From the NCBI GenBank assembly GCA_963691655.1, contig OY829326.1, positions 82,949,235 to 83,013,234 on the forward strand: DNA of 64,000 nucleotides, written 5' to 3'. Each line of letters starts with the position of its first letter. Position 1 is the stretch's first letter. Under the pieces are notes generated by a model. It did not search any database, was not told the origin of the DNA, and saw only the letters and a program-made list of their open reading frames with translations. Both the position numbers and the translations under genes were made by a program. The stretch comes from Toxonevra muliebris. Taxonomy: Eukaryota > Arthropoda > Insecta > Diptera > Pallopteridae. Positions 36,950 through 48,630 of this stretch are shown here, in pieces.

Positions 36950-37131
36950 TGGGTTACAAATTTTCCCCGGTGCGCATCATCCGTAGTTTTTATTTCAGCC
37001 CTAGTTTCAAATGCATATGTCAGTATAGGCCTAACACAGATCTTATATATGCGCACTTTACCTTTAATGCCTATCTCAAGCCTTTTTTCAATGTGGAGCT
37101 TCCTATCCTCATTGCTCTCTGAAATACACAT
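36950..37131 (-). mobile_element. Non-LTR RT C-terminal scrap
   Basis: The minus strand reads KGKVRIYKICVRPILTYAFE, then TRAEIKTTDD, matching the K..+Y+..+RP+LTY..E motif of RT C-termini. No further domain is visible. Confidence 0.6.
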
Positions 37132-37439
37132 TGTATTTTATATTTATAATTAAAAATTTTGTCTTTGTATTAACTTACATGTAAAGTAGTTTTTTCTGGC
37201 TTTTGTACTACATTTTCCATTTAAACAATTAAAAAAGAAATTAATATAAACTAGATTTGTATTAAAATATTTACAAGGTAAGAAAACTTCGAAATGCCAA
37301 AGCTTATAATAGCTCTTAGGACATCTAAAATTAAAGAATTAAAGATTATGATCAATATATCCAAAGGAGTGCGTCGAAAGTCCTTCCGATGTGTATCTCT
37401 CAGCCACTGGGAATATGCTCGCACATACAAATCCATGTA

Positions 37440-38459
37440 CAGTTACGGTCAAAATAATAGTAGTAACATAAGGAAGAATATCATATTACGCAAATAATAT
37501 TTTTTAATTATGTATTCATATAATATTTAAATATTAACAATAGTTTGAAGTCGAATATATATGTTATGAAGATTTAATAAATTTTATCATAAAATTTTTT
37601 TGAAAAATACAGAAAATAAAAGACTCTCACAAACCAACACTTTGACGGTCAACAAAATAATAGTGCTTGTTATAGAAATAAGGAAAAGAACAATATTTTG
37701 AAAAAAGCTTTAATGTTTCTATTAAGTAATCTTAAAACATTAAAAAATGGTGCTATTTGGCTATACCACCTATGCATCATCGGAGCATTTTGATCAAGAT
37801 CCATATGGATATAAAAATGTATGCCCACATAAACGCATTACAGTCATGTTATCAAACACTGAGTAGTATAATCCCAACAAAAGAATATTCCACCAGGATA
37901 ACGTCATTCGAAGTAGAATTAAATCTGCAAAAACTCATTCCCTCAACAAAATCGGTGTTGTAAAGTGACCCACTCAAAAGGAAAAATTTTTGAAAACATT
38001 GGATGATTGGATTTAAAGAAACATGTCAACCATTTTGCAGAGACTGTAAACTCCAGTGATGACAAAATGGCTGACGACACCTGTAAGGAGATGCGGAGGC
38101 CTAGTTGACTATAAGTCTCGGCAATGTGTTGATATTTTAGCTAAAAATAAACATACTAATAAGCTTTGAGATTACTTAGTAGAAATATAAATGTTTTTGC
38201 AAAAATAATGTTCCTATCCCTATTTCCATATCAAGCACTAATATTTTTTTGACCGTCCAGTTCATGACCTGTGAGAGTTTTTTTTATTTTTTATATTTTT
38301 TTAAGTACTTTTAATATAAAAGAATTTTATGCATTAGATACTGAAGACTTTAAGGTGCTCTTTGAACTTAGACATAACATATATATTCGTATAAAAAATA
38401 TTTTTTGTGTGATATGAAACTTTTTTCTTATGTCACTACTATTATTTTGACTGCAGCTG
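37440..38459 (+). mobile_element. Tc1-like element with IR/DR ends, decayed
   Basis: Flanked by TA (37438-37439 and 38460-38461). The left end is CAGTTACGGTCAAAATAATA; the right end is the complement of CAGCTGCAGTCAAAATAATA. A second inverted pair lies inside: ACTCTCACA...GACGGTCAACAAAATAATAG near 37625-37665 and its complement near 38240-38280. The interior at 37905-38150 retains scraps of a transposase C-terminus (FHQDNVIRSR, then a LVDYKSRQC-like tail), so it is a deletion derivative of about 1 kb. Confidence 0.85.
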
Positions 38460-38616
38460 TATGTGCATATTTATTGTAAAATCTCAAGATGGAAATTTGT
38501 AAACAAAATTTATGTAAAAATCATCAATTGTCGTTGTAAAAATCATTTTTGAAAGAAAACATTTTGCATACCATTTCTTCTTTTATGGAACTACAACACA
38601 TGGAAGGCCTAGACCG

Positions 38617-38790
38617 AGCTTTTTTTTTTTTTTTTGAATAAAACAGTTGTCTTTCTTTTATTAATATCCAACTCAAATGGAGGTGGCTTAACAGCCACAA
38701 TACCCCCACCTCCTCCTTGGTCTTCTGGGCTGTAGTGCATTGGTTAATTGATTTTAAATTTTGTGCTTTATCTATCACCTTTTCAGATTC
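38617..38790 (-). mobile_element. Possible 5'-truncated non-LTR 3' end
   Basis: On the minus strand a short segment with a small hairpin (GTGGCTGTTAAGCCAC) and TTAATAAAAGAAAG runs into an A-tract of about 16 (the T-tract at 38620-38636). This looks like a retrotransposed 3' end. No target duplication was found. Confidence 0.45.
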
Positions 38791-38860
38791 ACGAACGGAA
38801 TGTACTTTTTGTCACTTTCATAAAACAAATAGGAAATCCGGATTTTGTTGACAAAGAAAA

Positions 38861-38882
38861 TATATATATATATATATATATA
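38861..38882. repeat. (TA)n microsatellite
   Basis: Uninterrupted TA dinucleotide run of about eleven units. Confidence 0.9.
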
Positions 38883-38899
38883 AATAATTAAATAACCAA

Positions 38900-40750
38900 T
38901 TAACTATGCATTCAACTACCACTAAATTCATTTATTTAGTTACCTATCACTAAGAACATTAAGTTATAGTTAAAATTGTTTTAACTACAGCTAAGTGATA
39001 GTTGAAAAAAAATAGCCTTACTACCCCCCAGTTTGAAATGTTCATATATGTATGTAATTCGCTGATATCATTTTCCAATATAATTTATAAATGGAAACCT
39101 TTATACAGTTTGCAAAACTATAATTGGATAAAGCCAATGCTATGGCAGGAGGCGTTGCTTAGCTTAGAATTAAAAAATACTTTCAGGTATATAGTGGGGA
39201 CTATATCTCAATTGCGCTTGCGGGTGGGTAAAAGTTTTCCTTTTTACTTCTGTAGGAATATATACCGCATCGCTGTTAGTTGCTACAATAAAAAGCCATT
39301 TTTGACTAATTAGGCCCAATAAATTGATAGGAAAGGGGACTGAGGAGAGGGAATGGATGGCTGTGAAAAATATTTTATTGGTCGACGAATAACTTTTCTT
39401 ATTATCGCTAGGCTGTGAGTGTGAAACAAAAATGTTATTTGTGTATAAAAAATTTGTTACTCCCCCCAATGCACTCATCGTTGACAAGGGCGAAAAGAAA
39501 GGTTGATTTCACTTGATTTGTATTTCGCTTTCCATCGTCGAAATACGAATGATACACAAATACAAATAGAGCAAAACAGCAAAAATAGCAATACGAATGA
39601 CAGACTACTGTGTTCGTATTGTATAGTAAACACTGGCGTTGGTTTTTGTTATTGTTGTCGTCGTAACAGTAGTGTTAATCTTCTTGCGCGATTACACGCC
39701 ATCAGGTGTACATCTGCGGAAGTGAAACAGTTAACTCGCCAATGCGATACCGTTTGTGAAATATCTTCAATTCTAAGATCACAGGAAAACGGAAGTTAAA
39801 CATAACACCGGATGCAGTATGATTTCAGTTCTCATACCGTCAGGACGTCTACGAAAAGATTTAAAATTGTTTTGTGTGATAATAAATCTTAGTTATATTA
39901 GAAATAAATTTGAAATGGTGTGAAAATTTGCATTTTTTAATCTACTAGTGCATCTATACAGGGTGCATATATAATTTTGATTGTTGCTCAGAAAGCCCTT
40001 TACATGAGTTGGCTTTCAAGCAATAATTAAAAACAAATATGTGGCCCTAGCACCGATAATGTGTTTACCAGAAATTTGTTGATTTTGTGTGCAAAAGGTA
40101 TGTATGGTTTTTTAATTTAGCTATTAATGTTAAATGTATGTCTTGCATGTATTTGTATGATCAATCAATCATTTTGACATAGTTATAAATTCAATATAAA
40201 AAAGTTAACAGAACTCACTTCACAAATCAATTCAATGCAAATCGTGACAATAATGCTAAGACTTTAAAATTTTAGCCCTCTCCGTGTCAAAAATATTTTA
40301 GGTCGAGCTAAAAACCTGAAAAATTGTATATATACTAATATAATAGTGCTGAAACCGAGAAAAATAATATTGTTGGCCTGAGATATCGCCCTTGTTTTTT
40401 AATATCGAATATATTCGACAACCATAAATAAGTCCGTACATCTCAAAACCTGAAATTTTACGAAATTATTTTTCATAAAACGTTCATTGAGATAAATATG
40501 AATACTCACAATTGTTATCCAAACTGTCCCGATATCTGTAAATATATATATATATTTTTTTCCTTTCCAAAATTTTATATATTTCCTTCTAAAAATTTGG
40601 ATATCAGTAGTATATCAAAAATGTTCAATATTCAGTATTTGTAAAGGTTCAAATCAATCAAATTAGTATTTCTTTTCAGGAAATTGAGATATTTGAGGAC
40701 TAAAGAAAAATAGGAACTCATTTTGGCAGATTAATCAATTAACTGAAAAT
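38900..40750. other. No gene recognised
   Basis: The open frame near 39503-39799 is comparatively GC-balanced for this window and could be an untranslated exon or decayed element. No domain, start context or partner exon was identified. Confidence 0.35.
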
Positions 40751-40754
40751 GTGT

Positions 40755-40880
40755 AGCAGAGATAAAAAATTTTTATATTGACAATGAGAAAATCATCATA
40801 CTGTTTTCAGAGAAAATATTTCTAGTTCAAATCTAGCGCTGATCGGAGCACAACTGAATTACTTCCGATGCACAAATTTG
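40755..40880. repeat. Dispersed repeat shared with 45945-46070
   Basis: Common block AAATCATCATACTGTTTTCA plus AGAGAAAATATTTCT and flanking similarity on both sides, same orientation. Confidence 0.65.
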
Positions 40881-40929
40881 CCAAAATAATGCAAAACCGA
40901 ATTTTTGCATTTCAACCCATGCAGCTTAA

Positions 40930-41644
40930 GGGCGTGTCCTGAATTAGAAGGTCTAAACAAATTTTTTTTAATTGCCTAAATCGATAGATATACTATTCAA
41001 AAATATATTTACTAAGTAACAGAGGCCATTTCTATATACGAAGCTTCAACGAATTAAGTTAGTTTTACTCAGATTCTTGGTGCATTTGAAAACTTTGAAG
41101 TGCATTCTCCCCAGTTTTTACTTTGTCGAGTTTCCTAATTGGCGGGCGTGACAACTAAAAAGCTATAAGACCTATTCAATCAAACCAAAGTTTTTTCTTC
41201 AATGTTAAATTCTGTTCTAAGTGAACTAAAAAAGTTGGTCTGTTTAAATAATTTATATAGCCCTTTAAAGTGTTTTTAAAAAAATCAAAAACAAAATTTT
41301 TTTTTTTAAACTCAAGAAAAATTTGAAATTTACGATTTTTTCTGCTTTTTTTAGTTCATCCAGAAGAAAAATATATAACAATAAAATTTGTTTTTTTGTT
41401 TTTTGTTACAGTTAAGAATTACGAACTCGATCCTTCCCGCCGATTGAAGACTGCAGCGGCAAGACGCTCAGGAAATAGACTAATAAATTTGTTGTAATTT
41501 ATTATTTTACAATCGAAATTTTTTTTTAAATACTTCTAATATATACCAAAATATATTTTGAAGTTCAGTGGGTTCATTTCTTTTTTCTCCTTCTAAAAAC
41601 TCGTGAAAAAGCTTCTTTTTAACCATCTAACTCAGGACATTCCC
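40930..41644. mobile_element. TTAA-flanked inverted-repeat element (piggyBac-like MITE)
   Basis: TTAA (40926-40929) is followed by GGGCGTGTCCTGAATTAGAA; the right end TCTAACTCAGGACATTCCC is followed by TTAA (41645-41648). Arms of about 24 bases match with a few mismatches. The 715-base body has no transposase frame. Confidence 0.85.
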
Positions 41645-42776
41645 TTAAGCCATAATGTCAGAACCCCGATCCTATTGAACGAATGTAACTACTGAAATTT
41701 TCAGCACTCGTTAGTATTAGTTCTAAATAGAAAACTACAAATTTTCAGAAAAATATCTTAAGGTTTGTGGGAGTGGTAACTGTGTCAATGTTTACATATA
41801 ATATAGCATATTTCAGAGTTATAAACTCAAAAAATTGTTTTAAGGTATTTAACTTTACTCCCCATTATATTCATTTTGTAGCTTAGGCTTCATATTTGAG
41901 TTAAGTTTAGTTTAGTTTATTAAGCCAAATAGATAATAATCTTTCTGACTAGATATACAATTATACAAATTTTTTTAAATAATATGTTATGAATGCATGT
42001 AATTATGAATATGTACTACAAATAAGTTTATAAAATTCAGTTCTGGGCACAGAAAAATAAATAAAGTGATTATTGGACAATGAGCTATATATTCTTAAGG
42101 TTCTAGTTATTTGATTGTTACAAGCATAATTAGATCTATATAATTTTATGTAGAAAATATTGAAATTCTGCCAACTTCTACCAGGTATGTTGAAACAAAT
42201 CAGTTCTAACAGGTGATGGGAGTCTATGATACGACAAATGATGTCGTACACAAACATTAAGGATTGTATCATTCTACGATTTACTAAAGTGTTTAAGCTA
42301 ATAAGCAGGCATGCAGATTTATAAGATGGAATTGGTTCTTCGAAACTTAAAGAGAAAAGAGCATACCTCAAAAATTTCTTTTGAACTTTTTCCAGGCGTT
42401 GTGAATGGATTTCATAGAAAGGATTCCAGGAAATTGCCGCGTATTCTAATTTAGATCTTACAAAAAAATTATATAACAGTTTTTTTGTATAGGGATCAGA
42501 AAAATCACTGCTAGGAATAATACAACTAATATGACTTGCAAAAGTAAGCTTTGTGTCAAAAACTACTCCTAAGTCCGAAATCTCAGATAGTGATACCCTT
42601 ATCGCCACAAATATTGTACGAGGAAGAAATTGGGAGGTGAGACTTAGAATGAGTCACATGCGAACACTTTTTAATGTTTAAGACAAGTCCGTTACGAGAG
42701 GACCAATTAACTAAATTGTTGAGGTCCGATTGTAACGAAAGCACGTCACGTAGCGCACTTCTGCAAAGATCTTTAA

Positions 42777-43460
42777 GGATGTAGTCTGGTGTTCGAATTT
42801 CAAAAACTCGATATTTTTTATTATGTATTTCGAAAGTACAATATATTGAGAGTATACTGCAAAAATTTCTTACCAAAATTCAAAATATTAACGAAGTTAT
42901 ATCACATAGTCGAGAGCGCCTGTTGGTTAAACTGTATGTAGTGTTTAAACTTTAAAAGCGTTTTTCTCGAAACAACGTTTTATTGATAGGCCCAGGTGTT
43001 TGAAGAAATTCTATAAAACCGATTGATCTGAAATTTTCATACGTTTTTCTATACGTCTCTCTCGCTGGTAGTAGAATTGTTTATTTCTAATCATTATTTC
43101 TTATATTTTCCCGATTTTCAACAAAAAAAAAGCGCGATTTTTGAAATTTTTTTTTAGAAGTCTGCCATTTTGTTGTTTTTTAATAAAAATGTTTAAATGT
43201 AGTACCAGCCAGAATGACAAGCATACAAAACAGTATTCCATTTAAATTTTTTGTTTCCGATGATTTGAAGTGCCGCAATCACCTGGGCCATCGACACACC
43301 TTTTTCATAGGTGTCAACATAAAAAACACTTAAAAAATATCGTAAAATAAACTTCAAACATTTTTTTTTGTACAGTTAAAGATGTCAATAATTATTTTGT
43401 TATAATAAAAAATTCCCGTAAAAAACCTTGAAAATTAGGCCGGAACACCAGACTACATCC
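42777..43460. mobile_element. TTAA-flanked inverted-repeat element inserted in RT
   Basis: TTAA (42773-42776) is followed by GGATGTAGTCTGGTGTTC; the right end GAACACCAGACTACATCC is followed by TTAA (43461-43464). The 18-base ends are perfect complements. Removing the element and one TTAA rejoins the retrotransposon's RT just after its YVDG motif, which confirms the boundaries. The body is 684 bases without transposase. Confidence 0.93.
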
Positions 43461-44555
43461 TTAAACCGTCTACATAAAGCAGATACTTAGAAAAGACGAA
43501 ACATGAACCAATGTCATTTATGAACAAAATGAAAAATAAGGGTCCCCAATATACTTCCTTGAGGGACATCAGAAGAAGCTTGAAAAGAGACAGAATGAAC
43601 ATTTTCTATGACTACATACATATATGGTTTTTTGGTATGATTTGACCCGTTGAAGGAAATCTGAGTGAAATCCAAGTAACTGAAGCTTATGAAGTAAAAT
43701 TTTGTGTCTTACTTTGTCGAAGGCTTTGGAAAAATCTGTATAAATAATATCAACCTGAAAACCATTTTCAAAAGCTGATATGCAAGATTGAGACAATAAC
43801 GCCAAATTAGTTATCGTAGATCGACCATGCTGAAATGGAGAAATTATTCTTTTAACAGCAAAGAACCATTTCTCCTTCACCACTTTTTCGAACAATTTAG
43901 ATAACGCAGATAATTTAGAAATTGGTCTGTAGTTAAGAATGTCATTTTTGTTACTGGACTGAAAAATCGGGGTGATATGAGCGTCCATTTATCTATAAAA
44001 TCACCATTTTTAGGGAGTTATTAAAGATTAGGCACAGTGGGTTATAAATTGCGGAGGAAAATTTTTTGAATAAAAAGCTGAGAAACCATCGGTATCTCTT
44101 TTTAGAGAAGGTTTTAAGCTCAAAATTCCTTGAACAACATCATCTTCAGATATATATAATGAACCGAAGTCGCAAAGAGATTCAAGATTATCGAGAATGG
44201 AATCATTGAAGTCAACTACCTCTGAAAAATTAGACTTGAAGTAATCTGCAAAAAGATTTGCTGAGTCTTGAAGTGAATTGGAGGAGATGTCTTTGTAGAA
44301 AAGCTGCATTGGTATATGCAAGGAACCTTTTTTTGAACGAATAAAGGTCCAAAAGCTTTTTGGAGAGGATTTTATATTTTGCTCAACACTAAGAATATAT
44401 TGATTGTAGAGAAATTTATTTAACATATTGAATACGTTTGTTTTTGTGAACGATATCATTTGTGGCCTTGAATTTCTTGAAGGAGCTATTTCGTAAATTT
44501 TTTAATTTTTTGAGATCTTTTGTGCACCAAAGTGTAAGCTCAAATAATAGACGGG

Positions 44556-45131
44556 GAGCCCGTGACAAAAAAAGTCTCTGACTTTCTAAAGACTAGTTTT
44601 GTAATATGTTATTACATTAACATACTCTGGTCAGTCAGGTTTTGGTTAGAACAGGTGGCACTGGTGAGCTTTCAAACATGTCGAAAATACGAGGTAAGTG
44701 CAATGTTTTTCTAAAGGCTAAAACTTTATCTACAGGTTATATATTTAATAAAAATCATTATTCCGGGAATCAGTCAGATTTTCGTTAGAACGGGGCTAGT
44801 CAGTCAGGCACCAAGTTTGATTGAAAAAAAAAATTGCTTGCAAACGGTTTTCTAAAATCTGAAAAAATTTGTTTTAAGTAGTTTATCAATAATAAAACAC
44901 GAAAAAGTTAGTCAGTCAACTTTTTGATAGAACAACGCTCGTCAGTCATTGCATATAAGTCCAGTCAGTAGAGTAAAAAATGCACCAAAACTTCATAAAA
45001 AATCTTATCTAGGATTCAGTAATTGTTAGTCGGGGTATGATAGATGGAAAAACTAGAGTATGTTCACTAGTATAACAACATATTACAAAACTAGCCTTTA
45101 GAAAGTCAGAGACTTTTTTTGTCACGGGCTC
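44556..45131. mobile_element. Inverted-repeat element with internal GTCAGTCA repeats
   Basis: The left arm GAGCCCGTGACAAAAAAAGT and its complement at the right are part of arms of about 75 bases that match with only a few differences (44556-44630 against 45054-45131). Inside, GTCAGTCA recurs several times, often followed by TTT..GTTAGAAC. It splits the endonuclease from the RT of the surrounding retrotransposon. No target duplication was identified, so the superfamily is unknown. Confidence 0.85.
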
Positions 45132-45400
45132 TTGGACTATAACTTAGATGCAAATAAATTAAAACAAATTGTGGTCGAAGTTTCTTTGAGAAGGCAACCC
45201 CAATCAAGAGTTTCAAGAGCAAAGTTAATGTTATCATAATTACCAAGACGGTAATTAAATTAATTAAACAATTAGAAGAAGTAAGCGGAAATGCGCACTG
45301 AGTTAATTCATATATTAAACTATCGGTAATAAACACGAGATTTAAAATCCGAGTTACACCTCTCGTTTTATTGTTTTGTTTTTTCAATCTACTTTCAACA

Positions 45401-45944
45401 ATATTTCTTACCAGTGTGGCAATTCACAATATTCGGCGTTAAAAAATGTTACGTGTTTTGTAAAGTTTTTTTCTTTTGTTAATTAAAGACTATATTTTAT
45501 TTTAAATTAATTACTTACTTGACTGAATGTTTTACAAATAGTATTTACTGTAAGTGTTAAAATGTTGTGATATCTTTGTAATAATTAGTTTTAAAAATAT
45601 GAAAATTTTCTCAAAATACAGATAAATAAAAAATCCCCTGGAGAAGGCCTAAAATTTGCGCCGAAACGTTGGGAAAAAAGTATGAAATATATAACTATTT
45701 GCGTATGAAAATTTCGACCAAAAAGCCTGTCCTTACAATCTCGTTAACAATATTTCTTACCTTGGTGTCACTTTGCACTTTTTTTAAACACTAGAAAAAT
45801 GAATTGTGAAAGATTTTTTGGCAATAGCTGTTTTTTGTGTCGCTTAGTCCGTTAACAGCCACAATGAATAACTACGTGAAATCTGAATTTTGAGAAATTT
45901 ATAAAAAACACTATATTTGCGTATGATACTGGGTTAAGCAAAAA
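45401..45944. other. No gene recognised
   Basis: Sequence upstream of the retrotransposon; nothing supported. Confidence 0.4.
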
Positions 45945-46070
45945 TGTGCAGCATAATAAGATAAATAATTTTTATATTGTCAGTGAAAAAATCATCATAC
46001 TGTTTTCAGAGAAAATATTTCTTGTTGAAATTTAGGGTGGGTCGTAGAACAACAGAAATAATTCCCAGGC
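45945..46070. repeat. Dispersed repeat shared with 40755-40880
   Basis: Second copy of the block containing AAATCATCATACTGTTTTCA and AGAGAAAATATTTCTTG. Confidence 0.65.
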
Positions 46071-46079
46071 TTAAGTGAA

Positions 46080-46895
46080 CAATGCTATCAATTCCTATTT
46101 TAGTTAATTAATACTAGACGGTATTTCTGTCCTTCGTAATTTCATACTTTTTGAACCATTTTTGCAAAATTAGAATTTCGGCCAAGTTTCATGGGAAAAC
46201 ACACTATATATAAATTCACTTACCATCACACATATGTACTAGCTGCCGCGAAAATTTCAATTACACTGTGGAAAAACGTGGAAAAAATTCTATGTGTTTT
46301 TATGTAATGTATTTGAGTCAGATGAGTCAGACAGATTTCGAATCTTTTTGTAAAATTTTCCCGTCCCGAATAGCAGCAAAGCTATAGTCACTTGAACAGA
46401 TGGCATATTCGAAAAGACTGCGCGTTGGTATACATTTAGCTTTGACAGCATATCTACTGGAGTCATGGAGATACGAACATACTCCCGAATCATATTTTTG
46501 TTGATTGCGTCTGTTACCACATGGATGCTTCGACATATCAACGGCTGACTTATCGAAATGCCCCACTGCTTACCCACTGACCGCTGGTAGCATCTAGTAG
46601 AAACGTAAAGCAGCAAACACCTCTAGGTTTTTTATTAGTTCGATCTCCATACAACATCTTATTACATGAAATCGTATGGGTGATGTATTGAGTAGCATCA
46701 CGCCTAAACCACAGAACGTATCAAAGCCATATTCATATTCATATCATATATTTCTTTATTTTTAAGATTGGTTTATCTCTTTTTTGGACTCGCTAGGTGG
46801 TGCTGACGTCGAGATATTTCGATAAATTGTATTTATGGTCCGATTTAGCTCTTATTTAGAATATATGTTAGCTACATAGAAAAAAGTCTTTTTTT
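46080..46895. other. No gene recognised
   Basis: The minus-strand frame 46290-46616 has no domain I can name. It may belong to the decayed element to its right, but this is not supported. Confidence 0.35.
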
Positions 46896-46899
46896 CATT

Positions 46900-47446
46900 A
46901 AACCGAATTCTCCTAACGTGTCCATATGGACACATGTCCTATCTAAGAAACCAATTTATATATCACAGCCAAAAATTGAATTTCGGACTTTTTAATACTT
47001 TTTATTCTGGGAGCATTTGGATTAAAAACAAATTCCAAAGGTCGAGAGTAATGCGGTACAACTTTTTAAAGTCCTCATTATCCAAATGGAAAGGGTCATC
47101 ACCAAGACGTAAACTTGCCCGATCTACCATAACGTTGTCATTTTCTCTTGTGATTATGTCGTATGCCAAAAAAATTTTTTAATGAAATTTGCTTGTTTCT
47201 TAATTAATTAAGCAATTTACCTTAAATATTTCACAAAATCGCTTCGATTATTGTCGCAAAGCTTAACGACACAAAAATTTTTCATCGCAAAGTTAACGAC
47301 AATTGTCGTAAACGAAAAGTCAAACTTTGCGAAAAATATCGCTAAAAATTTGTTACAGAATCGCAGTATCGTTAATATTATCGTGAACTTCTCTTAGCGA
47401 TCCGAAAATTATCGCTAACGAGTTACAGAACCGCACCCCTGAATTT
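46900..47446 (-). mobile_element. PIF/Harbinger transposase 5' fragment
   Basis: The minus strand reads RASLRLGDDPFHLDNEDFKK, then LYRIT..LWNLFLIQMLP at about 46985-47135, resembling the LRD..DPF.L.D.EF...YRL....R.LI..L.P start of Harbinger transposases. Upstream of it, the right edge (47395-47446) is CTAACGAGTTACAGAACCGC then ACCCC, a plausible terminal repeat, with internal GCGATAA reiterations at 47240-47400. The catalytic domain is absent. Assignment is by motif resemblance. Confidence 0.5.
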
Positions 47447-48630
47447 GTAAAATATTAAAAAAAGTGAAAAATACTACGATCTTAATGAGCTTAAATTTGT
47501 TTGAAATGTGCTTGAGAGCAGAATTTGGCGTCGCGCTTCAAAATGCATGCATGTTAAATTATTGTGTCTGGCACAACATTATCACTAAAACATTGAGATA
47601 GTTGATTTCATTATTTACATGGATTTTATTGGAAAAATGCATTGTAGAGGTTTTCAGTGATTTCGAAAACGCGAATTGTGATTTCTCAAAAGTTTGAGGA
47701 TGATATAAATAGAAATCTAATTTCTGGAATGTACCCAAAACCGTCTCAATTTTTCTTCATGAGCGTTTTCGTGACTGATTTTTTTTTTTTTTTTTTTTGA
47801 AAGCTATTCCCCCTAGAATCAAAATGTTTCCAGAAAACATTTATCATCATTTATTTAAAACGCAGGCGTAAGTTTTCCAAAAAAAAAACAGTGAGATTTT
47901 TAAGTTTTCCCATCGTTGAGAATTTTCGTTAGCTTGCAAAGATCCCATTAGCATTTTAGGCACCGCACTGTGTAATCTGAAGTAAGACATAGACAAAAAT
48001 TAACTTAGTGCCCTTTACAAAGCATTTTTTGCACAAACGCGTGTCAAAAATTAAATCAGCGACCCAAAAATCTTTAGGGTTAATATTTTTGTAATAATTT
48101 TAGGTCGGACATAATAATTCTGCATTGGCTGCAATTTGAAGCGCCACCTGGTGGCGAAGTCTATTTGATTATGTTTTTAAAAAATTCTACTCTCAAACAC
48201 CTTTCAAGCAAACCTAAACTCTTTTAAGGAATAAAGAGAAACATTCCGTTGACTATTTCAAGGGCTATTTTTGTGAATTTTTTTTAGGGTTCTCAAATAA
48301 GACAATACTTGCCCTTCCTTTTTTAGGGCCTTCACAACATTTTGAAAGATTCCTAATATTAAATTGCGACGTTGAAAAAATTATATTTTCTTTCTTGACA
48401 AGAGGGTACTTATTTAATGTTGCTTTACCCACTGTGACGTTCTCCCTTTCTGGGCAGTTTTTTCTTCTATAATGATGATCCCTCCGGTTTTTCCGTTGAG
48501 AGCTCAATATCTCTCACAAAGCAAGAGTCAAATCTATTATGATAATATTAAAACTCAATCAACTGCTCATAACTTTATCATTTTTCGGTCGATTTTCTTC
48601 TGGTTAGTTTTATTTTTTTGTGCAAAAAGG
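47447..48630. other. No gene recognised
   Basis: Nothing supported apart from T- and A-tracts near 47780 and 47880. Confidence 0.4.

Larger units (their letters stand above)
41905..45400 (-). mobile_element. Jockey/CR1-type non-LTR retrotransposon, split by two insertions
   Basis: Reading the minus strand from right to left: endonuclease end (RILNLVFITD, CAFPLTSS, LGNYDNINFALETLDWGC) at 45132-45387; linker (WCTKDLKKLKN, NIKSSPKSFWTFIRSKKGS) and RT start at 44028-44555; RT core at 43465-44010 (ITPIFQSSNKNDILNYRPIS, YTDFSKAFDKVRHKIL, VPQGSILGT and a YVDG where YADD is expected); RT thumb and C-terminus at 42003-42776 (LQSDLNNLVNWS, DLGVVFDTKLTF, FFVRSKLEYAAISWNPFYE). The 3' end is near 41905 with a TAAACTAAACTAAAC tail. 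The FFVRSKLEYA region is open over 200 codons, so decay is moderate. Two inverted-repeat elements interrupt it. Confidence 0.88.

Noticed and set aside
39503..39799. 98-codon frame as a gene
   Set aside because: No recognisable domain, start context or supporting splice sites.
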